NCBI RefSeq assembly: GCF_013391085.1
Contig: NZ_CP058334.1
Coordinates: forward strand, 2,108,001 to 2,172,000
Direction of reading: 5' to 3'
Source: Natronomonas halophila
Lineage (GTDB): Archaea; Halobacteriota; Halobacteria; Halobacteriales; Haloarculaceae
DNA: 64,000 bases
In this document: piece by piece, positions 17,166 through 23,310 of the stretch
Layout of the letters: each line of letters begins with the position of its first letter
Position numbering within the stretch: position 1 is the stretch's first letter
The notes under the pieces: generated by a model
Database searches by the model: none
Seen by the model: the letters and a program-made list of their open reading frames with translations, nothing else
What the model was told of the DNA's origin: nothing
Made by a program: the position numbers and the translations under genes

Positions 17166-17303
17166 TTAGAAGGAGGGGACGAGGGGTGCCGTTACCTCGT
17201 CAGCGTCGTAGCGTTTCGGCTGGCCGCCGTCGGCGCGGACCGTTTCGGTGGACGTTTGTCGAGGCATTCGCGGCACCATCGGTTCGATTTCGTCGGACGT
17301 CAT
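17166..17303 (-). CDS. Predicted 45-residue protein upstream of truD
   Basis: A short open frame from the ATG at 17303 to TAA at 17166. The product starts MTSDEIEPMVPRMPRQTSTE and ends APLVPSF, is hydrophilic, and contains RADGGQPKRYDADEV. A TTTAAG box about 35 bases before the ATG is a plausible promoter, and truD begins 48 bases downstream, so the two may be co-transcribed. The family is not recognised. Supported by promoter position and by codon use like its neighbours. Confidence 0.5.
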   Translation of the reverse strand: MTSDEIEPMVPRMPRQTSTETVRADGGQPKRYDADEVTAPLVPSF

Positions 17304-17387
17304 CTATTCACCCGTACCGACTCATCATCCTTAAACCTCATGATTGTTAGTGCAGTTCCGGCAATTGCTGCCGGTCGGCGGCGAGGA

Positions 17388-17417
17388 TTTATAAACGATA
17401 ACGTGGCCAGCCCCGGT
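17388..17417 (+). promoter_or_regulatory. Promoter of the pilus-like operon, shared 30-base block (copy C)
   Basis: TTTATA at 17388-17393 followed by 24 bases to the ATG at 17418. The segment ACGTGGCCA at 17401-17409 matches ACGCGGCCA at the same distance from the TATA box and start codon in the promoters at 21646 and 49665. It drives the first gene of the operon. Confidence 0.6.
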
Positions 17418-17762
17418 ATGTCGCCGCCCGACGCCGACCGCGAGTCGCTCGAACGTCGTCTCGATGCCGTCGAACGGGCGCTTTCTGCGGACGAACCAGT
17501 CGACCGAACCGACGAACTCGCCGAACTCGAAGGCCGGATTGCGGAACTGGAAGCCGCCGTCGAGGCGCTTCGGGGCTACGTCGGGTCGGTGCGCTCGGTC
17601 AACGAGGACGTCGAACGGCGGGCCGACCGCGCGCTCCGGAAGGCCGAGGCACTGGAGCGAACGGTCGCGGCGGGCCAGCGGGAGCGGGAGGAGCCGACGC
17701 AAGCCGCCGGACCGACCGATGATGGGGCCCAAATCCCTCTCCTCGAACGCCTGCGGCCGTGA
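17418..17762 (+). CDS. Coiled-coil protein, first gene of pilus-like operon (DUF7310-like)
   Basis: 114 residues, almost entirely heptad-like: ESLERRLDAVERALS, ELAELEGRIAELEAAVEAL, ERRADRALRKAEALERTV. No signal or membrane segment, so probably cytoplasmic, perhaps a regulator or adaptor of the ATPase. I associate it with the haloarchaeal family DUF7310, from memory. It overlaps the next gene by four bases (GTGA). Start fixed by the TATA box 30 bases upstream. Confidence 0.7.
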   Translation: MSPPDADRESLERRLDAVERALSADEPVDRTDELAELEGRIAELEAAVEALRGYVGSVRSVNEDVERRADRALRKAEALERTVAAGQREREEPTQAAGPTDDGAQIPLLERLRP

Positions 17763-18217
17763 TTCGCGTCGTATTGGCGGTCGTGCTCGGAACGGCTCTC
17801 GTGGGCGCCAGCCTGCCGGCCGCCGAGCGGGCCGAACGGGACCGCAACGCCGCGCTCGCGACGGACGAACTGAACGTGCTCGCGACCGACGCCGAGCGAC
17901 TCGCGGCCCGAAACGACCCGGTCGACGCGAACGCTTCGCCGGCCACGACCACCGTCACACTCCGCCCACCGGAGCCGTCGTTCACGGACGGCGGGCGGTT
18001 TCACGTCGCCGACGGGCGATTAGTCTGGGTCCCCGCGCGCGGCCCGAACGTCTCCGTCCGAAGCGAGGTGCCGATTCGGGTCGACGGCTCCCTCCGCATC
18101 GAGAGTCGGACCGAACTCCGGTTGTCGCTGTCCCGAACCGACGGCCAGGCGGTCGTCCGCGTTCGGCGAGCGGGGATTCAAAAGGAAAGCCGCGACCAAC
18201 CGCCCTATGCTGGATAG
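17759..18217 (+). CDS. Membrane-anchored protein of pilus-like operon (DUF7311-like)
   Basis: 152 residues from a GTG start overlapping the preceding stop. One hydrophobic N-terminal helix (VVLAVVLGTALVGASLPAA) looks like a signal anchor or pilin-like helix. The rest (DELNVLATDAERLAARNDPV; ATTTVTLRPPEPSFTDGGRF) is likely extracytoplasmic beta-rich sequence. It overlaps the ATPase gene by eleven bases. No characterised homologue recognised; possibly a minor pilin or assembly factor. Confidence 0.68.
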   Translation: MIRVVLAVVLGTALVGASLPAAERAERDRNAALATDELNVLATDAERLAARNDPVDANASPATTTVTLRPPEPSFTDGGRFHVADGRLVWVPARGPNVSVRSEVPIRVDGSLRIESRTELRLSLSRTDGQAVVRVRRAGIQKESRDQPPYAG

Positions 18218-19982
18218 ACTGCTCGATACCGCGGCCGACTGCGGCTGTGTGCCGTCCGTCGAGGCCGACCGGCTCCACGTCGACAGCGACGACTGCGCGG
18301 GAGAGGGCCGGCTCGCCGAGGAACCGGCCTGTCGCGGGACCGTCGTCGAAGCGCTGGAGGACCGAGACGTGACGGCCGTCCGCACCCGCGCGTCGGGCTT
18401 CGAGCGCGCCTACGAGGACGACGCCGCGGCCCTGCTCGTTGCGGCGGGTCGCTTCGCCGAGGCCGCCGCCTTTCACGATGCGGACCTCGCGGCCCGCGCC
18501 CGGAGGGACCCGCTGGGTGCGGCCCGCGTCGCCTCGGGTCGGGGCGACCCGCTGGCGCGTATCGCCGCCGAAACCGGCCTCGCGACGTTTCTCGGCGCCG
18601 ACTACGAGACGGCGCTCCGGCCGAGCGTCGGGCCGACGGTCGCCCGCTCCCGGGTGGCGACCCGACCGCCCGCGGACGCGACGCTGACCGAGCGCTACGA
18701 ACTCGATACCGGTGCCGTCGTCCGGCACTATACCGGCGACGACCTCTCCACGTACCACCTTACGCCTGCGGAACACCGGCTGGACGCCGACGCGACGGCG
18801 ACGCTGGCGGCAGCCTACGACCGTCTCGCCGAAGGGGGCGTCACCGGTGGCCAGCGGGCGCCGGGACGGGCCGTTCGCGCCGTCGCCGATACCGGCCAGC
18901 CAGTCGAAACGCTCGCGACAGCGCTCGAAAAGCACACGCGCGGCCTCGGCGCGCTGGAGGACTGTTTCGCCGACCCCGAGGTGACCGACGCCTTCGTCAC
19001 CGCACCGGTCGAGAACAACCGCATTCGGGTCCGCCGGGACGGCGAGACGATGCGAACCAACGTCCGGTTGACAACCGACGGCGCCGCGGCGCTTGCCTCC
19101 CGGTTCCGGCGGGCCAGCGGCCGCGCGTTCTCGAAGGCCAGCCCCACGCTGGCTGCGACCGTCGACGCGGGCGGCCGCCGAGTGCGGGTCGCGGGCGTCA
19201 CCGACCCCGTCAGCGACGGCGTCGGCTTCACGTTCCGCGCCCACGACGAGTCGGCGTTCCGGCTGGCCGACCTCGTCGAAAACGGGACGCTCGACCCCGA
19301 GGGGGCGGCCCTGCTATCGGTCGCCGTCGAGCGCGGCGCGGCCGTCCTGCTTGCGGGCGCCCGCGGCGCTGGCAAGACGACGCTGCTCGGCGCGCTGCTG
19401 TGGGAACTGCCGCCGTCGGTCAGGACCGTCGTCATCGAGGACACGCCCGAACTTCCCGTCGAGGAACTCCAGTCGACGGGCCGGGACGTCCAGCCGCTTC
19501 GTGTAGCGACCGGCGACGGGGCCTCCATCGAACCGACCGACGCCCTTCGGACGGCCCTCCGACTCGGCGACGGCGCACTCGTCGTCGGGGAGGTGCGCGG
19601 CGAGGAGGCACAGGTGCTCTACGAGGCGATGCGGGTCGGCGCCGCCGACGGCGCGGTCCTCGGGACGATTCACGGCGGTGGCGGCGAATCGGTCCGCGAG
19701 CGGGTCGTCACCGACCTCGGTGTGCCGGAAACCGCCTTCGCGGACACGGATTTCGTCGTCACGGTCGAAGCCTACGACGACGGCGACGGCCGGACGCGCC
19801 GGCTCCGAGCCGTCGAGGCCGTTCGTCGTACCGCCAACGGCGTCGGCTTCGAGACGGTAGCGGACGACGAAGGCCTTTGCCTCGCTGACAGTCCCGCCAT
19901 TGCCGACCTCGCGGCGCCGAACGAGACGGCCGCCGATGTCCGGGCGGACATCGAGAGCCGAGCGAACCACCTCGGCGAATGA
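18207..19982 (+). CDS. VirB11/TadA/FlaI-type secretion ATPase
   Basis: 591 residues. A type II/IV secretion superfamily ATPase that would power pilin-like subunit assembly from the cytoplasmic face. The Walker A motif GARGAGKTT is at residues 384-392, the Asp-box region VVIEDTPELPVEE follows, Walker B LVVGEVRGEE is at about 458-464, and the His-box is VLGTIHGGG. The N-terminal 170 residues are family-specific and contain several cysteines near the start (CGCVPSVEAD, DDCAGEG, PACRG). Overlaps both neighbours (eleven and four bases). Only one ATPase is encoded, so retraction by a second one is not indicated. Confidence 0.92.
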   Translation: MLDRLLDTAADCGCVPSVEADRLHVDSDDCAGEGRLAEEPACRGTVVEALEDRDVTAVRTRASGFERAYEDDAAALLVAAGRFAEAAAFHDADLAARARRDPLGAARVASGRGDPLARIAAETGLATFLGADYETALRPSVGPTVARSRVATRPPADATLTERYELDTGAVVRHYTGDDLSTYHLTPAEHRLDADATATLAAAYDRLAEGGVTGGQRAPGRAVRAVADTGQPVETLATALEKHTRGLGALEDCFADPEVTDAFVTAPVENNRIRVRRDGETMRTNVRLTTDGAAALASRFRRASGRAFSKASPTLAATVDAGGRRVRVAGVTDPVSDGVGFTFRAHDESAFRLADLVENGTLDPEGAALLSVAVERGAAVLLAGARGAGKTTLLGALLWELPPSVRTVVIEDTPELPVEELQSTGRDVQPLRVATGDGASIEPTDALRTALRLGDGALVVGEVRGEEAQVLYEAMRVGAADGAVLGTIHGGGGESVRERVVTDLGVPETAFADTDFVVTVEAYDDGDGRTRRLRAVEAVRRTANGVGFETVADDEGLCLADSPAIADLAAPNETAADVRADIESRANHLGE

Positions 19983-21652
19983 CGGCAATCGAACGCCTCG
20001 CGCGGCTCTCACCGCGGGAGACGGCCCCCGACTCGTTGGCCGAAGTCGCACCGTTCCTCGACGAGGAACCGTCGATACTGGCCGCCGGCGCGGACGTCGT
20101 CGGCGCCATCGCGACGGTTCCAGTTGTCCTCATCGCGCTCGTGCTTGGACGGGCGGAACTCTTGCTGGTCGCTTTCGGCGTCGGCCTCGGTGCCGCCGTC
20201 GCCGTCCGTGGCGTACTCCTCGCCGTCGCCAACCTCCGCGAAAGCCGGGCGCTCGGTGCGGCGCCGACCCTCGTCGGGCGGGCGGTCCTCCGGTTGCGCA
20301 TCGCCCCGACGGCGGAGGGGGCGGCCGCATTTGCGGCGAGGACCGATGGCCTGCTCGGCGACCGTCTGGCCGAACACGTCAGACGGGCGCGGGGGACGCC
20401 CCGTTCCGGACTCGGCGCCTTCGCCGACGGCTGGCGTGACACCTTCCCGGCGCTCTATCGGGCCGTGACGCTGCTGGAGGCGGCCGCGAACGCCCCCGAC
20501 GACGAGCGCGACCGGGCACTCGACCGCGCGATGGAGACGGTCCTTGATGGGGCCGAGACTCGTGCTGCTGAAGCAGCCGATTCGCTTCAGGGACCGACGA
20601 CGGCGGTCTACGCGTTCGGCGTGCTCCTGCCGCTGGCGCTCGTGGCCGTCCTGCCGGCGGCCGGCGCGGCCGGCGTCGAGGCCGCCCTTCCCGCGGTCGT
20701 CGTGGTCTACGACGTGGTGTTGCCCGCCGGGCTCTGCTGTGCGGCCGGCTGGCTGCTGGCGGCCCGCCCGGTCGCCTTCCCGCCGGTCCCCGTCGGCCGC
20801 GACCATCCCGACGTCCCGGACCGTCGGTGGCCGCCGGTCGTCGTGGGTTTGGCTGTCGCCGTCGGTAGTTGGCTCGTCGTCGGCACTCTCCTCCCGGCGT
20901 GGACTCGACCGCTGGCGGCCGTCGGATTCGGAGGCGGGGCGGCCCTCATCTGCTGGTTTCGCCCCATCGTTTCGGTTCGACGGCGTGCGAGTCGGTTCGA
21001 CGCCGGCCTCCCGGACGCGCTATATCTCGTCGGCCGGCGCGTGGCCGACGGCGTGGCCGTCGAGCGCGCCGTTGCCGACGCCGCAGATGACCTCGATGGC
21101 GTCGTCGGCGAGACGTTCACCGCAGCCGAGCGGCGGGGCCGCCAACTCCGGGTCGGCGTCGAGACGGCTTTCGATGGCGCCCTCGACGGCGTGCCGAGCA
21201 AACGGGGCGAAAGCGCCGCGCGCTTGCTCGGTTTGGCGGCCCGCGAGGGCCCGCCGGCCGGCCGCGCGCTCGTCGAAACCGCCGACCACCTCGATGCGCT
21301 CGCCCGCGTGGAGGCGGAGGCCCGCCGCGACCTCGGCCGGGTCACCGCGACGCTCGGCAACACCGCGGCTTTCTTCGGCCCGCTCGTCGGTGGCGCGACG
21401 GTCGCCCTTGCCGATAGCATCGACGCCAGCACTGTCATCGATGGCAGCTCCCCGGATGCCGCCGCGCTCGGCCCCGCTATCGGCGCGTATGTCCTCCTGA
21501 CGGCAGTGGTTCTGACGGCACTGGCGACGGGCCTTTCGCGGGGACTCGACCGGGCGACGGTGGGCTACCGAATCGGTATCGCCCTCCCTCTGGCGACGTC
21601 GACGTATCTCGCCGGCTTCGCCGCCGCCTCGGTCGCGGCCGGGGGTTTATAA
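19979..21652 (+). CDS. TadC/FlaJ-like membrane platform protein (T2SSF-type)
   Basis: 557 residues. Two copies of a T2SSF-like cytoplasmic helical bundle, one at about 95-190 and one at about 340-460 (FDAGLPDALYLVGRRVADGV, AARLLGLAAREGPPAGRALV), alternate with clusters of membrane helices near 35-75, 200-265, 280-320 and 475-555. This is the two-module layout of archaeal pilus and archaellum platform proteins. It pairs with the ATPase encoded just upstream (ATGA overlap). Its stop codon lies inside the TATA box of the next promoter. Confidence 0.88.
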   Translation: MTAIERLARLSPRETAPDSLAEVAPFLDEEPSILAAGADVVGAIATVPVVLIALVLGRAELLLVAFGVGLGAAVAVRGVLLAVANLRESRALGAAPTLVGRAVLRLRIAPTAEGAAAFAARTDGLLGDRLAEHVRRARGTPRSGLGAFADGWRDTFPALYRAVTLLEAAANAPDDERDRALDRAMETVLDGAETRAAEAADSLQGPTTAVYAFGVLLPLALVAVLPAAGAAGVEAALPAVVVVYDVVLPAGLCCAAGWLLAARPVAFPPVPVGRDHPDVPDRRWPPVVVGLAVAVGSWLVVGTLLPAWTRPLAAVGFGGGAALICWFRPIVSVRRRASRFDAGLPDALYLVGRRVADGVAVERAVADAADDLDGVVGETFTAAERRGRQLRVGVETAFDGALDGVPSKRGESAARLLGLAAREGPPAGRALVETADHLDALARVEAEARRDLGRVTATLGNTAAFFGPLVGGATVALADSIDASTVIDGSSPDAAALGPAIGAYVLLTAVVLTALATGLSRGLDRATVGYRIGIALPLATSTYLAGFAAASVAAGGL

Positions 21653-21675
21653 CTGAACACGCGGCCAGCGGCCCC
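21646..21675 (+). promoter_or_regulatory. Internal promoter of pilus-like operon, shared 30-base block (copy A)
   Basis: TTTATA at 21646-21651 overlaps the stop codon of the platform gene; 24 bases follow to the ATG at 21676. The core GAACACGCGGCCA (21654-21666) is identical to that at 49673-49685. It probably allows the pilin-like genes to be expressed above the level of the ATPase and platform genes. Confidence 0.62.
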
Positions 21676-22143
21676 ATGTTCGACGTTCCCGTCGACGCCT
21701 GGTACGTCTATCTCGGTCTCGCCGTCGCCAGCGGGGCGACCGTCACGCTCGCGGGTGCGATGCCCGCCGCAGCGCCGCCGGACGCGACTGGTGCCGCTCG
21801 AACCGTCGATAGCGTCGCCGCCAGCCAGCACGCATCCGTCGGCAGCCACCCGCTCGCTGACGCCGACGCCGTTCGGGTGGGCGCCGATACCCTCTCGCTT
21901 CGCGGGCCGGGTGGGACGACCCATGCCGGCCTCGGCTACGGGCCGGTCGTCCTCGCTCCCGAAGGGACGCCGCTCGGGGGCGTCCTCCGCGGGGAACCGC
22001 CCGAGCAGGTCTTCACATCGCCGGCGCGGTTCGAGCGGGCGGTCGCCGACCGGCGGGCGACGGACCCGACGTGGTACCGCACCGACCGACTGCTCGTCAG
22101 GCGGGTCACGTGGGAGGGAACCGATGTCGTCCTCGTCGGCTAG
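21676..22143 (+). CDS. Secreted/membrane-anchored protein of pilus-like operon (DUF7283-like)
   Basis: 155 residues. One N-terminal hydrophobic helix (WYVYLGLAVASGATVTLAGA, residues 9-28) anchors a probable extracytoplasmic domain (DAVRVGADTLSLRGPGG, YGPVVLAPEGTPLGGVL). I associate it with DUF7283, from memory. It has its own promoter, then overlaps the next gene by twenty bases. Candidate minor pilin or membrane component; no enzyme motif. Confidence 0.68.
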   Translation: MFDVPVDAWYVYLGLAVASGATVTLAGAMPAAAPPDATGAARTVDSVAASQHASVGSHPLADADAVRVGADTLSLRGPGGTTHAGLGYGPVVLAPEGTPLGGVLRGEPPEQVFTSPARFERAVADRRATDPTWYRTDRLLVRRVTWEGTDVVLVG

Positions 22144-22522
22144 GGCACAGGTCGAACCGCTGGCCGCGCTGGCTGCGGTTTTCGCCGTCGGTGTCGGCCT
22201 GACGCTCTACGTCGGCGCGCTCGACGGGGCGCTTGCGGCGCTCGACGACGACCGCGAGATGGCGCCGACGGCGGCCGACGCGCTCGTCGCCGAAGCATCC
22301 TCCTTCGGCGCCGTCGACCCGCCGTTATCGGCGGCCGCGAAGCGTGCTCGCCCGACGGGCTATCGGCTGAACGCGACGCTCGCGGCCGGCGGAAAGCGGT
22401 GGCAGGCAGGTTCGCCCCGTTCACGCCGCGTCGATTGCGTCGAGCGACGGGTGAGCGCTCGCACCGCACCGGGGACGGTCCACCCCGGGCGTCTGGAGGT
22501 GTGCGTGTGGCCCGCGGCGTGA
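22124..22522 (+). CDS. Pilin-like protein of pilus-like operon (DUF7285-like)
   Basis: 132 residues. The N-terminus (ARAQVEPLAALAAVFAVGVG) resembles an archaeal class III (type IV pilin) signal: basic residue plus small residue, then Q at the likely +1 position, then a hydrophobic helix to about residue 31. The remainder has two cysteines (VDCVERRVS; LEVCVWPAA) that could form a disulfide. It overlaps both neighbours. If the signal is cleaved by a PibD-like peptidase, that enzyme is encoded elsewhere. Confidence 0.68.
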   Translation: MSSSSARAQVEPLAALAAVFAVGVGLTLYVGALDGALAALDDDREMAPTAADALVAEASSFGAVDPPLSAAAKRARPTGYRLNATLAAGGKRWQAGSPRSRRVDCVERRVSARTAPGTVHPGRLEVCVWPAA

Positions 22523-23310
22523 GCACCGTCCTCGACGTAGCGGTCTGTCTCCTGCTGGTCGGCGCGGCGATGACGACGCTGACTGTCGGGATTCCGAACG
22601 GAGGACGCCACACGGTCGGCGACTCGACGACTCCCGACGCGGACGTGCCCGCCCGAACGCTCGCGACTGTGACGGCTGACGTCTCCGCCCCTCGAAATCG
22701 AACGGTTCACGGCACGCTAGCGGACCATCTCGGACGAGCCGCTGTGGCGAATACCTCGCTCGATGGCGACTCGCTGTCGGACGGGGAGTATGCCGGCGCG
22801 GTCGCGACGGAAACGGCCGAAACGACCGGACGACGGGTCGCAGTCACGGCACGCTGGGAACCGTATCCCGGGGCACCGCTTCGGGGAACGGTGACGGCAG
22901 GACGAATGCCGCCGACGGACGCCGACGTCGCAGTCACGAGACACGTCGTCGCCACCGGTATCGACGCTTCCATGGCGGACCCGGATTCCTTCGGCACGCT
23001 GGCACGAGCGCTCGCGACGGCGTATGTCGAGTGGCGTTTTCCGCCGGAGCGAACGCGTGCCGCGCTGGTCGACGAGCGGACCGCACCGGCAACCGCCGAT
23101 CGCTATCGGACGGCGGCAGCGCCGCTCGGCGCGGATATCGAGGGCGCACTCGCTGAGGCGGACACCCGACGAACAAACGAGTTGCTCGCGAACGCGCTGG
23201 CCAACCGTCTCGAAGCCGACCTCCGAGAGCGGTACGATACGCCCGCGGCCGCCGCCGAGGCGAGCGCTCCCGACCGAACGGTACTCGTCGTCCGGCGGTG
23301 GGACAGATGA
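22501..23310 (+). CDS. Pilin-like protein of pilus-like operon (DUF7284-like)
   Basis: 269 residues from a GTG at 22501 (GTG at 22507 is also possible; the upstream ATG at 22399 lies deep in the previous gene). The N-terminus RVARGVSTVLDVAVCLLLVG is a short basic leader with a single hydrophobic helix, again pilin-like. The rest is an extracytoplasmic domain with conserved-looking blocks (GGRHTVGDSTT; GRRVAVTARWEPYPGAPLRG). ATGA overlap with the next gene. Confidence 0.65.
   Translation: MRVARGVSTVLDVAVCLLLVGAAMTTLTVGIPNGGRHTVGDSTTPDADVPARTLATVTADVSAPRNRTVHGTLADHLGRAAVANTSLDGDSLSDGEYAGAVATETAETTGRRVAVTARWEPYPGAPLRGTVTAGRMPPTDADVAVTRHVVATGIDASMADPDSFGTLARALATAYVEWRFPPERTRAALVDERTAPATADRYRTAAAPLGADIEGALAEADTRRTNELLANALANRLEADLRERYDTPAAAAEASAPDRTVLVVRRWDR

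Noticed and set aside
22399-22500. Start of the DUF7284-like gene at the ATG 22399
   Set aside because: It would overlap the previous gene by more than 100 bases and put a basic, proline-rich extension before the pilin-like helix; GTG at 22501 or 22507 gives a normal leader.
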